Position numbers and translations under genes: made by a program. A DNA stretch of 39,306 bases from CBFIGX01 sp965662265. Lineage in GTDB: Bacteria; Bacteroidota; Bacteroidia; Flavobacteriales; UBA7430. Below the pieces are notes generated by a model. The model did no database searches. It was not told where the DNA came from and saw only the letters and a list, made by a program, of their open reading frames with translations. Positions 1 to 8,887 of this stretch are shown one piece after another; within the stretch, counting starts at the first letter, position 1, and every line of letters starts with the position of its first letter. Location: contig CBFIGX010000013.1 in NCBI GenBank assembly GCA_965662265.1, positions 1 through 39,306 on the forward strand, given 5' to 3'.

Positions 1-50
1 ATTAATTGCCAAAACACTGTTTTTCAATACTTAAACCAAATGTCTAAAAC

Positions 51-79
51 AAAAAAACCACCTAAAAAGGTGGTTTTTT
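51..79 (-). terminator. Rho-independent terminator after icmF
   Basis: A perfect 6-bp stem CCACCT/AGGTGG with an AAAA loop is flanked by an A-run and a T-run, so it can work in both directions. It lies 23 bp past the icmF stop codon on the minus strand, the expected place for the end of that transcript. Confidence 0.85.
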
Positions 80-101
80 ATAAAACCTTATAATCATCAT
101 T

Positions 102-3100
102 TTACATATTTCTTCTATACTGCCCGCCTACTTCAAATAAGCTATCAGTCATCTGTCCTAAAGAGCATGTTTTAGCTACGTCCATCATTTTCTCAAAAAT
201 ATTTTCATTTTGTAAGGCAGCTGATTGCAAGCTTTTTATAGAAGCATCATAGGAAGTAGTATGAGATTTATGTAAATCTTTAAGCATTGTAATTTGGTAT
301 TCTTTTTCCGCTTCAGTTGCCCTAATCACCTCGGCAGGCCGAACTGTTGGAGAGCCTTTAGAACTCAAGAAAGTATTTACGCCAATAATTGGGAATTCAC
401 CAGTATGTTTTAGGGTTTCATAATACAAGCTTTCTTCTTGTATCTTCCCTCGCTGGTACATAGTTTCCATGGAGCCTAAGACACCTCCACGTTCGTTAAT
501 ACGATCAAATTCTTCCAATACAGCTGCTTCAACTAAATCGGTTAATTCTTCTATAATAAAGGCACCTTGAATCGGATTTTCATTTTTAGTTAAACCTAGC
601 TCTCTATTGATAATCAACTGAATAGCCATTGCTCTACGTACAGATTCTTCGGTAGGAGTAGTAATAGCTTCATCATAAGCGTTAGTATGAAGAGAGTTGC
701 AATTATCATAAATGGCATACAAGGCTTGAAGTGTAGTGCGTATATCGTTAAAATCTATTTCTTGAGCGTGTAAAGAACGTCCTGATGTTTGAATGTGATA
801 CTTTAACTTTTGAGCGCGCGTACCTGCCCCGTATTTATTTTTCATAGCCTTGGCCCAAATTCTTCGAGCTACACGACCGATAACAGCATATTCTGGATCA
901 ATACCATTAGAAAAGAAGAAGGATAGGTTAGGTCCGAAATCATTGATATCCATCCCTCTGCTAAGGTAATATTCTACATAAGTAAAGCCATTGCTTAAGG
1001 TAAAAGCTAATTGAGTAATTGGGTTGGCACCGGCCTCGGCTATATGATATCCAGAAATAGACACCGAATAGAAGTTTCGAACAGCATTATCAATAAAATA
1101 AGCCTGTACATCACCCATTAAACGCAAGGCAAACTCGGTAGAAAAAATACAAGTATTTTGGGCTTGATCTTCTTTTAAAATATCGGCTTGAACAGTTCCT
1201 CTAACAAGAGAAAGTGTACGTTTTTTAATGGAATCGTAAACGTCATTAGGTAGAACTAAATCTCCTGTAAGACCTAATAACATTAGGCCCAAACCATCAT
1301 TACCTTCGGGTAAATCACCTTGATACCTAGGTCGTTCCACACCTCTATCTTTAAAGAGGGCTTTTATTTTTACTTCTACCTCATCATTCATCCCATTTTC
1401 TAGGATGTACTTTTCACACTGCTGATCAATTGCAGCGTTCATAAAAAAGGCTAATAACATTGGTGCAGGACCATTAATGGTCATCGAGACTGACGTTGAT
1501 GATGCACATAAATCAAAGCCCGAGTATAATTTTTTTGCATCATCTAAACAACAGATAGAAACTCCTGCATTTCCTATTTTACCGTAAATATCAGGTCTAT
1601 AACCAGGGTCGTTACCATAAAGCGTTACAGAGTCGAAGGCTGTTGACAATCGTTTTGCTGGCATACCCAAGCTCACATAATGAAAACGACGGTTGGTTCT
1701 TTCTGGACCACCTTCACCTGCAAACATACGCGTAGGATCTTCCCCTTCTCTCTTAAACGGAAACAAGCCAGCAGTGAATGGGTACTCACCTGGTACATTT
1801 TCTTGCAAAGACCATCTTAAAATATCTCCCCAACCTTTATACTTTGGCAAGCATATTTTAGGAATTTGAAGATGAGACAATGATTCTGAGTGGGTATCTA
1901 TAGAAAGTTCTTTGTCTCTAACTTTAAATTTATACAAAGGCGCCTTGTATAAGGCCACTTTTTCTGTCCAAGATTCTATAAGTTGTTTGTTTTTAGGGTC
2001 TAAATCCAAGGCTCGTTTTTCATAGGCTTCGTGCAAACCTTTTAATAGTCGATCTTGATCTTCTAAAGACGCCGCCTTTATGGCACGCATAGATTCGTTA
2101 AGGACGTATAAATCTTGAGCCACTTCTACTTGTGTGTCTACCCACGCATCATAAGCTCTATTGCTTTCAGAAATTTCTGACAAATAACGCACTCGTTTAG
2201 GTGGGATGATAAATATTTTTTCCGACAGCTCTTCCGATGGAGAAAAAGTAGATATGAGTTTGGCTTTTGTTTTCTTAGCTACCACATCAATAACAGCACG
2301 ATATAAGGTGTTCATCCCTGGATCGTTAAATTGTGAAGCTATAGTTCCATATACAGGCAACTCCTCGTCTTTTGTCTCCCATAAGTTGTGATTTCTTTTG
2401 TATTGCTTTTTCACATCTCTTATGGCATCTAGTGCTCCACGTTTATCAAACTTATTGAGAGCAATGATATCGGCAAAGTCGAGCATATCAATTTTCTCAA
2501 GCTGAGTAGCCGCTCCATATTCAGGAGTCATCACGTAAAGGCTCGCGTCAGAAAATTCTTCAATTTCTGTATCGGATTGACCGATACCTGAGGTCTCTAG
2601 TATAATGAGATCAAAATTTGAAGCTTTAAGTACTTCTAAAGCTTCAGACACGTGTTTCGATAAAGCCAAATTAGACTGCCTTGTAGCCAACGATCGCATA
2701 TATACACGTTCATTATTAATAGCATTCATTCGAATACGATCTCCCAATAGCGCCCCACCAGTTTTTCTTTTAGAAGGATCTACCGACACAATGGCTATTT
2801 GCTTATCATGAAAATCTATTAAAAAACGACGTACCAGCTCATCTACCAAAGATGACTTTCCGGCACCACCTGTTCCAGTAATACCCAACACAGGTACATT
2901 GTTCTTAGAAGCCATAGCTCGAATATCCGTTAAAATATTAGCGTGCTTTTCGGGGAAATTTTCTGCACCAGAAATGGCCTGTGCTATGGCTTTTTTATTT
3001 TTGGCTTTAAGGAGAGAAAGAATATCGCTAGGCAAGGTTTCTCCAGTGGCAAAATCACTTTGTTGCACTAAATCATTTATCATACCTTGTAACCCCATCT

Positions 3101-3485
3101 CTCTTCCATCATCTGGAGAATAAATACGTGTAACACCATAATTCATGAGTGTCTCTATTTCTTCTGGTAGTATAACTCCACCACCGCCGCCAAAAATGCG
3201 AATATGAGAAGCGCCTTTCTCTTTTAAAAGATCGTACATATACCTAAAATACTCGTTATGCCCACCCTGATAAGAAGTCATGGCAATAGCATTTGCGTCT
3301 TCTTGTATAGCTGTATTTACTACTTCTTCTACTGAGCGATCGTGCCCCAAATGAATCACCTCTACTCCAGTAGCTTGTATGATGCGTCGCATAATATTGA
3401 TAGCCGCATCGTGGCCGTCAAATAATGAAGCCGCAGTTACAATACGAATTTTGTGTTGTGAGGTGTAAGATTTTAGATTTTCCAT
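102..3485 (-). CDS. icmF: Fused coenzyme B12-dependent acyl-CoA mutase IcmF (isobutyryl-CoA mutase type)
   Basis: This 1127-aa protein has the three-part IcmF layout: an N-terminal cobalamin-binding domain (about 10-140, DGHD at 23-26), a MeaB-like G-protein chaperone (about 180-400, P-loop GTGGAGKS at 204-211, NKFD at 344-347) and a C-terminal TIM-barrel mutase domain (about 550-1110). IcmF enzymes interconvert isobutyryl-CoA and n-butyryl-CoA, and some act on related branched acyl-CoAs; the GTPase domain gates cofactor loading. Aligned by eye with methylmalonyl-CoA mutase, the substrate-contacting Tyr is Phe575 (in GLFPF) and the Arg is Gln776 (in AQNTCIF). That is the signature of isobutyryl-CoA rather than methylmalonyl-CoA mutases. 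The start is an ATG; a 339-bp non-coding stretch lies upstream and a strong terminator follows, so it is probably transcribed alone. Exact substrate preference is inferred. Confidence 0.93.
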   Translation of the reverse strand: MENLKSYTSQHKIRIVTAASLFDGHDAAINIMRRIIQATGVEVIHLGHDRSVEEVVNTAIQEDANAIAMTSYQGGHNEYFRYMYDLLKEKGASHIRIFGGGGGVILPEEIETLMNYGVTRIYSPDDGREMGLQGMINDLVQQSDFATGETLPSDILSLLKAKNKKAIAQAISGAENFPEKHANILTDIRAMASKNNVPVLGITGTGGAGKSSLVDELVRRFLIDFHDKQIAIVSVDPSKRKTGGALLGDRIRMNAINNERVYMRSLATRQSNLALSKHVSEALEVLKASNFDLIILETSGIGQSDTEIEEFSDASLYVMTPEYGAATQLEKIDMLDFADIIALNKFDKRGALDAIRDVKKQYKRNHNLWETKDEELPVYGTIASQFNDPGMNTLYRAVIDVVAKKTKAKLISTFSPSEELSEKIFIIPPKRVRYLSEISESNRAYDAWVDTQVEVAQDLYVLNESMRAIKAASLEDQDRLLKGLHEAYEKRALDLDPKNKQLIESWTEKVALYKAPLYKFKVRDKELSIDTHSESLSHLQIPKICLPKYKGWGDILRWSLQENVPGEYPFTAGLFPFKREGEDPTRMFAGEGGPERTNRRFHYVSLGMPAKRLSTAFDSVTLYGNDPGYRPDIYGKIGNAGVSICCLDDAKKLYSGFDLCASSTSVSMTINGPAPMLLAFFMNAAIDQQCEKYILENGMNDEVEVKIKALFKDRGVERPRYQGDLPEGNDGLGLMLLGLTGDLVLPNDVYDSIKKRTLSLVRGTVQADILKEDQAQNTCIFSTEFALRLMGDVQAYFIDNAVRNFYSVSISGYHIAEAGANPITQLAFTLSNGFTYVEYYLSRGMDINDFGPNLSFFFSNGIDPEYAVIGRVARRIWAKAMKNKYGAGTRAQKLKYHIQTSGRSLHAQEIDFNDIRTTLQALYAIYDNCNSLHTNAYDEAITTPTEESVRRAMAIQLIINRELGLTKNENPIQGAFIIEELTDLVEAAVLEEFDRINERGGVLGSMETMYQRGKIQEESLYYETLKHTGEFPIIGVNTFLSSKGSPTVRPAEVIRATEAEKEYQITMLKDLHKSHTTSYDASIKSLQSAALQNENIFEKMMDVAKTCSLGQMTDSLFEVGGQYRRNM

Positions 3486-3784
3486 GTGTCGTTTCTGTCT
3501 AAAAAAATAGGACTGTAAAACTAGGAAAATTAAGTGGAATGAAAATAGAGCAATCTAATTTATAAAGAAGAACATATGTATACTCAAGAATGTACATATT
3601 CATTATCCTGGAGAATATTGGTGTTAAAATATTTGATTGTAATGTACTATTAACACATTTAGACTATACAAAAGTCAATTAGTACTGCATTGAATTATTT
3701 AACTTAACCAATAGATTGTTAAAAATAGATATCAAAACATTTATGGAGGTATTCTAAAATTACAAAATATAACTATAAAAAAAA
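3486..3784. other. Intergenic region upstream of icmF
   Basis: About 300 bp of AT-rich sequence lie between the icmF start and the terminator that ends the transketolase transcript. I see no open frame with coding character, no RNA gene and no exact TTTG/TAnnTTTG promoter pair on the minus strand. The icmF promoter must be here if the gene has its own. I looked for a cobalamin riboswitch because icmF is B12-dependent, but could not recognise a B12-box-like core. Confidence 0.5.
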
Positions 3785-3810
3785 GGAGGCTTAATAGCCT
3801 CCTTTTTTTT
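3781..3810 (-). terminator. Rho-independent terminator after the transketolase genes
   Basis: A perfect 7-bp stem GGAGGCT/AGCCTCC with a TAAT loop has runs of A and T on either side. It lies 14 bp past the stop codon of the C-terminal transketolase subunit on the minus strand and separates that operon from icmF. The symmetric A/T flanks make it potentially bidirectional. Confidence 0.85.
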
Positions 3811-3824
3811 TAGTTATTTCCCAT

Positions 3825-4778
3825 TTACTTACGTTTTGTAACTGCCTCAACGGCACGGACTATATCGGTTTTTGTTAAACCGTATTTTTCCATTAGTAGT
3901 GCCGGTTTGCCCGACTCACCAAATGAGTCGTTTACGGCAACTATTTCCATAGGTGTTGGAAGCTTACGCGCTAATAATTGCGCTACGCTTTCTCCTAACC
4001 CGCCGGCAATTTGGTGCTCTTCTGCGGTAACCACGCAACCTGTTTTTTTAGCCGATTTAAGGATGGCCTCGGCATCTAGAGGTTTTATAGTGTGTATGTT
4101 AATCACTTCTGCGTCAATGCCCATATCAGCCAACAAGTGCCCAGCCTCAATTGCTTCCCACACTAAATGCCCTGTAGCCAGAATGGTTACGTCTGCACCT
4201 TCGTTTAACATAAGGGCTTCTCCTATTTTAAAGTCTTGATTTTCTGGAGTAAACACAGGCATTTTAGGTCTACCAAAACGCAAATACACTGGGCCTTCAT
4301 ATTCTGCTATTGCTTTAGTGGCGGCTTTGGTTTGGTTGTAATCACACGGATTGATTACTACCATTCCTGGCAGCATTTTCATCATTCCGATGTCTTCCAA
4401 CACTTGGTGAGTTGCCCCATCTTCGCCCAATGTTAATCCTGCATGCGAAGCGCATATCTTTACATTCTTATGAGAATAAGCAATCGATTGTCGTACCTGA
4501 TCGTAAACTCTAGAAGTTGCAAAGTTGGCAAAGGTACCTGTAAAAGGGATCTTTCCTCCAATGGTCATCCCTGCCGCCATACTCATCATATTGGCTTCAG
4601 AAATACCCACCTGAAAAAAGCGCTCTGGAAATTCTTTTTCAAAAGCATTCATTTTAAGGGAGCCCGTAAGGTCGGCACATAAGCCTACTATATTAGGATT
4701 TTTACGAGCAGCTTCTAATAAGCCTGCTCCAAAGCCTGAGCGCGTGTCTTTTGTTTCTGAGTACGTATATGTTTTCAT
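3825..4778 (-). CDS. Transketolase, C-terminal subunit (Pyr and C domains)
   Basis: This 317-aa protein matches the C-terminal half of transketolase, the pyrimidine-binding domain plus the C-terminal domain found in split two-gene transketolases. It should pair with the product of the gene 12 bp upstream to form a ThDP-dependent enzyme moving two-carbon ketol units in the non-oxidative pentose phosphate pathway. Recognisable segments are GISEANMMSMAAGM near 57-70, where the Glu would activate the ThDP aminopyrimidine ring, and the C-domain stretch HTIKPLDAEAI. The start ATG is supported by the usual N-terminus and by the spacing. A terminator follows directly, so this is the last gene of its transcript. 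A split 1-deoxyxylulose-5-phosphate synthase-like enzyme is the main alternative but fits less well. Confidence 0.9.
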   Translation of the reverse strand: MKTYTYSETKDTRSGFGAGLLEAARKNPNIVGLCADLTGSLKMNAFEKEFPERFFQVGISEANMMSMAAGMTIGGKIPFTGTFANFATSRVYDQVRQSIAYSHKNVKICASHAGLTLGEDGATHQVLEDIGMMKMLPGMVVINPCDYNQTKAATKAIAEYEGPVYLRFGRPKMPVFTPENQDFKIGEALMLNEGADVTILATGHLVWEAIEAGHLLADMGIDAEVINIHTIKPLDAEAILKSAKKTGCVVTAEEHQIAGGLGESVAQLLARKLPTPMEIVAVNDSFGESGKPALLMEKYGLTKTDIVRAVEAVTKRK

Positions 4779-4790
4779 CTGATATTGCTT

Positions 4791-5636
4791 TTAGTAGTCT
4801 CCAAGGGTTTCTTCATTTTGAGCTAAAGCTATCCTTAACTCCTCATCGTTAGGGGCCACACCATGCCATTTATGAGAACCCATCATATAATCTACGCCAT
4901 GACCCATTTCTGTGTGTAGCAATATACACACTGGCTTTCCTTTTCTAGTTCTAGATTTAGCTTCGCTCAACACTTCTAGCACTGAAGCCATATCGTTGCC
5001 GCGCTTTTCTACAACTACATCAAAGCCAAAGGCTGTAAACTTAGCTTCTAAGCTACCCATGTGCATTACTTCATCAGTGCTACCATCAATTTGCTGACCA
5101 TTTAAATCTACAGCACATATAAGATTGTCTACTTTTTTTGCTGAGGCGTACATAGCAGCCTCCCATATTTGTCCTTCTTGAAGCTCGCCATCTCCATGCA
5201 GAGAGTACACTAACCTGCCGTCGTTATTGAGTTTTTTTGTTTCTGCTGCTCCAACTGCTACAGACATTCCTTGTCCTAAAGAACCAGATGCCATACGAAC
5301 TCCTGGTAAACCTTCGTGCGTGGTAGGGTGGCCCTGAAGCCTAGAGTCTATTTTTCTAAATGTAGCCAACTCAGAAACTTCAAAATAACCTGAGCGTGCT
5401 AGTACACTATAAAACACAGGTGAAATGTGTCCGTTAGATAAAAAGAATAGGTCTTCTCCTACTCCGTCCATATTAAAATTTTTATCGTGCTTCATTACAT
5501 CAAAGTATAATGCAACAAGGTATTCTGCGCAGCCTAACGACCCGCCAGGATGACCAGAATTATTTGCATGAACCATTCGAACAATGTCGCGACGGACTTG
5601 AGTAACTGTTTTTTCTAGCTCTTGAATGTGTGTCAT
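4791..5636 (-). CDS. Transketolase, N-terminal subunit (ThDP pyrophosphate-binding)
   Basis: This is the N-terminal half of a split transketolase, 281 aa from the chosen ATG. It carries the ThDP/Mg-binding motif, GDG at 148-150 followed by N179 in DLNG, and the conserved SGHPGGSLGCAEYL segment at 27-40. An upstream in-frame ATG at 5687 would add 17 hydrophobic residues that the family lacks, so I prefer the start at 5636 (MTHIQELEK). The C-terminal subunit gene follows after 12 bp, giving a two-gene operon whose products probably assemble into one active enzyme. Halves encoded by separate genes are common in several bacterial and archaeal lineages. Confidence 0.9.
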   Translation of the reverse strand: MTHIQELEKTVTQVRRDIVRMVHANNSGHPGGSLGCAEYLVALYFDVMKHDKNFNMDGVGEDLFFLSNGHISPVFYSVLARSGYFEVSELATFRKIDSRLQGHPTTHEGLPGVRMASGSLGQGMSVAVGAAETKKLNNDGRLVYSLHGDGELQEGQIWEAAMYASAKKVDNLICAVDLNGQQIDGSTDEVMHMGSLEAKFTAFGFDVVVEKRGNDMASVLEVLSEAKSRTRKGKPVCILLHTEMGHGVDYMMGSHKWHGVAPNDEELRIALAQNEETLGDY

Positions 5637-5738
5637 TTCTGTAATTGAAAAAATTTGTGCTAAAATTACAAAAAGTGATGTTTTCAAAAACGAATTTTAA
5701 ATTGCTTTTAAAGAACTTGTTAACAGGTTATGAGCATT

Positions 5739-6989
5739 TTATTTAATGATTACAGGTGTCATTTTAAGCGAATTAGATTTTAAATAATATAGGCCTAAAG
5801 GGATGTCAGACAAATCAACAACAGTTTTATTGTCTTTTAAAATTATGGTTTTTAAATGCTTACCTTGACTGCTATACATCTCTAAATGCTCTTTTGTTGA
5901 GTTAATTTTTGTAATAATTAACTGACCTGATGTAGGATTTGGGTGAATACGTAAATTGTTTAGCCTCTGCTCTCTTACAGATACTACATCTTGGTTAAAT
6001 CCATCTATGGTTGATAAACTGGAGTAAATATTACCAATACCGTTTGGTAGACGTGCCTGGGTTTTGTTAGAATCTACATTGTGATGGAAGAAATAATCTA
6101 TGGTACTCGTATCTGGACGAGAAAGTATAATATCATCACGTTCGCTATCTAGTTTAAATGGCAAATGATAATCGCCTTGAAGACTGTCTTGATCTGCCCA
6201 TAATACCAAATATTCATTAGCCCCAATAATGGTGTTTTGGAATTGATATTTGGTGGCCTCATTGGCTTTGTTCGACAAGAAATAACCACTTAAATTTATT
6301 GACTGATTACTATTATTGTATAACTCAATCCAGTCGTTGTACTCTCCATATTCGTCTTGATCTTGGTCGGCATTCCAAGCCATCCACTCGTTGATAACAA
6401 CACCTGAAGGTTGATTACCATTAGAGCTATTATAAGTAGGGCTGGTTACATGGAATGGACCATTTCCATCAAAAGTTCTGGCAATAGACTCATCCTCTTG
6501 CATGTTAAAAAAATGGACATAATCAACCAGATTAGTATCTGGGTTAAATAAATATAATTGCTCTGAGGAGGCTGTTAACTTAAAGTTAGTGTGTAAGCCT
6601 ACTTGTGTAGAGTCCTTGTCTACCCATACAATTAAATACTCATTAGCACCAATAGGCACATTTGGAAATTTAAATTTAGTTGGCTGTGAACGTCTATCNN
6701 NNNNNNNNNNNNNNNNNNNNNNNNNNNNNNNNNNNNNNNNNNNNNNNNNNNNNNNNNNNNNNNNNNNNNNNNNNNNNNNNNNNNNNNNNNNNNNNNNNGA
6801 CAAAAAGTAGCCTTCTAAAAAGACGGTGGATTCTGAAGTATTATACAGCTCAACCCAATCGTTGTATTCTCCATCTTGATCCATAGCTGTTATGGTATTG
6901 TTAGGCATACATTCATTAATTACAACCATACGTTCTTGGGCTACTAATGGAATACTAAGGCAAAAGAATAGGTATCTAAATAAAGTCAT
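5739..6989 (-). CDS. Secreted lamin-tail-domain protein with T9SS sorting domain (interrupted by an assembly gap)
   Basis: The product starts with a signal peptide (about 1-18, ending VAQ) and then has at least two lamin-tail (LTD) beta-domains. Both are recognisable from VVINE....., the GEYNDW(V/I)ELYN segment, GYFL, and GANEYL(I/V)(V/L)W. The last 70 or so residues, from RIHPNPTSGQ to the end, form a T9SS type A sorting domain with the typical PNPTSG start and a (G)LYYLK strand. It is therefore probably exported through the outer membrane and kept on the surface or released; its ligand is unknown. A run of 100 N (6699-6798) lies in LTD repeat 1, so the shown length of 416 aa is nominal. Homologous lamin-tail domains occur in Bacteroidota surface and CotH-like proteins. 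Confidence 0.85.
   Translation of the reverse strand: MTLFRYLFFCLSIPLVAQERMVVINECMPNNTITAMDQDGEYNDWVELYNTSESTVFLEGYFLXXXXXXXXXXXXXXXXXXXXXXXXXXXXXXXXXXDRRSQPTKFKFPNVPIGANEYLIVWVDKDSTQVGLHTNFKLTASSEQLYLFNPDTNLVDYVHFFNMQEDESIARTFDGNGPFHVTSPTYNSSNGNQPSGVVINEWMAWNADQDQDEYGEYNDWIELYNNSNQSINLSGYFLSNKANEATKYQFQNTIIGANEYLVLWADQDSLQGDYHLPFKLDSERDDIILSRPDTSTIDYFFHHNVDSNKTQARLPNGIGNIYSSLSTIDGFNQDVVSVREQRLNNLRIHPNPTSGQLIITKINSTKEHLEMYSSQGKHLKTIILKDNKTVVDLSDIPLGLYYLKSNSLKMTPVIIK
6699..6798. other. Assembly gap (100 N)
   Basis: Exactly 100 N, the usual placeholder for a gap of unknown size. It falls right after GYFL of the first lamin-tail repeat and before DRRSQPTKF, inside a gene with repeated domains. 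True length cannot be read from the sequence. Confidence 0.99.
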
Positions 6990-7040
6990 CTAGGTTAGTT
7001 TTAAAGGACAATATTAATAAAAAATAAGCCAAGGATGTCA

Positions 7041-7541
7041 TCAAACAGCATCTAAGACCTCTACACTTAAAAGCGCCCACAATAAATAACGTATTAATCG
7101 GCCTAAAAACATAAAAAGTCCTGTTTTAAATATAGATCGTCTGGTAAGGCCTAAACAGATAAGAATCAGGCTACCAAAAATTGGTATCCAACAAAAAAAA
7201 GCTAGAAGTTCGATTCGATACTTATCTACCCATTTAAAATTATCTACTCGTTCTTTAGACCATTTAAAATACTTAGATATGAGATCCCAACGGGCGAAGT
7301 AACCCATAAAAAAAGCGGTATAGCCACCTAACCAATTTCCAAGAGTGGCTACAAGAACTAATGGCCATAAGGGAAACCCCTTGTGTAAAAGCGCCAATAT
7401 TATTAACTCGGCACTAAAAGGCACAACAGAACCTGCAATAAATGCAGCTAAAAATAAGCCCCAATATCCGTATGCCTCTAATGCTTGCAATGGTTTAAAA
7501 GTCGAGGGTAAGAACTTGATCTGTAGCCTGCTGATTATCAT
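7041..7541 (-). CDS. YqaA-like small DedA/VTT-family membrane protein
   Basis: This short (up to 166 aa) integral membrane protein has about four hydrophobic segments. The pattern AYGYWGLFLAAFIAGSVVPFSAEL near residue 23, then GNWLGGYTAFFMGY and a FFCWIPIFGS segment near the middle, is typical of YqaA proteins, short relatives of the DedA/VTT (SNARE-associated Golgi) superfamily. DedA members are linked to lipid recycling and proton-motive-force homeostasis; the exact role here is unknown. The ATG at 7541 would overlap the upstream DUF2797 gene by 47 bp and add a poorly matching N-terminus. A TTG at 7490 (reading LQALEAYGYWG), just past that gene's stop codon, gives a more family-like start, so the true CDS may be 7041-7490. 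Confidence 0.75.
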   Translation of the reverse strand: MIISRLQIKFLPSTFKPLQALEAYGYWGLFLAAFIAGSVVPFSAELIILALLHKGFPLWPLVLVATLGNWLGGYTAFFMGYFARWDLISKYFKWSKERVDNFKWVDKYRIELLAFFCWIPIFGSLILICLGLTRRSIFKTGLFMFLGRLIRYLLWALLSVEVLDAV

Positions 7542-8334
7542 CTGCTAAAAAATCGAGCACATAAGCTTGGTGTTTTCGCATATTCAAAACCTGGCCTCCT
7601 TCAAACAATAAGTATTGCCCTTTAATACCCATCAGCTTTCCTTCGATGACAGGAGTTTTATCAAAACTTAAACTCTTAACTTTATTAGGATATTCATGAA
7701 TAGGATAATCTATATGAACAACATCTTCTTTAGTTAATACATATTGCTGCAACTCTGATGGAATAAGCTTGATTATTTCGTCTCTTTTTTCCAACAAATC
7801 TACATGCACAATTTCATTTTTTAACATTCGTTGCCAAGCTGTTCTATCAGACAAATAGGCTTTTAAAGACACCTCTATCATCCCACATAAATAGCGGTTA
7901 GGTGTTTTGGCTATAGCCACAGCATAACTCGCTCCTTGATCAATCCATCGAGTAGGAACCTGTGTATCTCTAGTGATACCCACTTTAATGCCAGATGAAA
8001 CAGCAAGATACACATAGTGATCTTGCAAATGGTGTTTTCGCTCCCATTCCATATCACGTCCTTCACCTAAGTGCGCGCGGCATAGTTCAGGTTTGATAAT
8101 ACACTCGGCAGACATCGGACTATTTTGAAAACAAGGATAACAAAATCCTTGATTAAATGATTTCTTTGTACGCTCTCCACAGTCCAGGCAATAAATTTCA
8201 CCATCAAAACGAAATTGGATATGTTTTCCAATCCATTCATTCATAAAAATACGCTCACTATCCAATGGTAAATGGTATTGAACAGGACTTCCTAAGCATG
8301 TTTGCATTTTTAATATACGTCCGCGATGTTGCAT
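7495..8334 (-). CDS. DUF2797 family protein with Zn-binding CxxC motifs
   Basis: The 279-aa product resembles DUF2797 proteins. Two CxxC pairs near the N-terminus (CLDCGERTKK and CYPCFQ, about residues 48-68) look like a zinc ribbon. They are followed by a small alpha/beta region with YVYLAVSSGIKVGITR (about 106-121), reminiscent of a GIY-YIG fold. A conserved RWIDQGASYA motif comes after it. The biochemical function of this family is not known to me. The N-terminal ATG matches the family pattern (short segment, then KMQT). It lies between an acetyltransferase gene 91 bp upstream and an overlapping membrane-protein gene downstream, which gives no clear functional hint. Confidence 0.8.
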   Translation of the reverse strand: MQHRGRILKMQTCLGSPVQYHLPLDSERIFMNEWIGKHIQFRFDGEIYCLDCGERTKKSFNQGFCYPCFQNSPMSAECIIKPELCRAHLGEGRDMEWERKHHLQDHYVYLAVSSGIKVGITRDTQVPTRWIDQGASYAVAIAKTPNRYLCGMIEVSLKAYLSDRTAWQRMLKNEIVHVDLLEKRDEIIKLIPSELQQYVLTKEDVVHIDYPIHEYPNKVKSLSFDKTPVIEGKLMGIKGQYLLFEGGQVLNMRKHQAYVLDFLADDNQQATDQVLTLDF

Positions 8335-8425
8335 AAATTGATGTATTGGGCTTTATTGGTTTGTACTATAGTTAATAATTAGCAACGTTTAAAAATCGAA
8401 TCTAAGATAATCAAACAAGTAGGAT

Positions 8426-8863
8426 TTATAGTTTTTTATACATTAAATAATGAGTGCCTATAATCGGAATTTCATAGGATTCTCCTAAAGTCAAAAAATC
8501 TAATTTTTCATAAAACCCAGTAGCTATTATGCGTGCATCACACCACAAGATTTCTTGTTGTTGTGCCTTTAATAATTCTATAGCCGATTGTATTAAAAGA
8601 CGAGCCGCTCCTTTCTTTTGAGCTTCAAGAACGGTGGCCATAGCGCGCAAACGATACTGCTTAGAGTATGTAAACTTAGAATTTGATTGTTTGAAAAAAG
8701 AAGCAATACTCAAGAGCTTTTCGCCAGAATATGTTCCTAAGTGAAAAGCGCCTTCTTGATTGTCAATATCAATACCGCAGTCATCAAAATGCTTATGTGG
8801 CCATAACACCTGATGTCTAACAGTATAACAGTCTAAAGCCGAGATTTGTTTTACAGTCAGCAC
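8426..8863 (-). CDS. GNAT family N-acetyltransferase
   Basis: A 145-aa single-domain GNAT. The acetyl-CoA pyrophosphate-binding motif is QKKGAARLLIQSAIELL at about 82-98 (consensus Q/R-x-x-G-x-G/A), preceded by the beta-4 strand RLRAMAT and followed by a C-terminal FYEKLDFLTLGE segment typical of the fold. The acceptor substrate cannot be read from the sequence; resemblance to small YitI/ElaA-like acetyltransferases is loose. The start codon is GTG at 8863. It is 24 bp downstream of the mechanosensitive channel gene on the same strand and is probably co-transcribed with it. Confidence 0.8.
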   Translation of the reverse strand: MLTVKQISALDCYTVRHQVLWPHKHFDDCGIDIDNQEGAFHLGTYSGEKLLSIASFFKQSNSKFTYSKQYRLRAMATVLEAQKKGAARLLIQSAIELLKAQQQEILWCDARIIATGFYEKLDFLTLGESYEIPIIGTHYLMYKKL

Positions 8864-8887
8864 AACAAAAAGAGTTAAATTATGATA

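Noticed and set aside
2206..3123. Plus-strand open frames across icmF
   Set aside because: They are antisense to a long protein with clear domains, lack family resemblance and have no start signals.
3486..3784. Cobalamin riboswitch upstream of icmF
   Set aside because: icmF uses B12, but I cannot find the conserved B12-box core on the minus strand; a covariance search would settle this.
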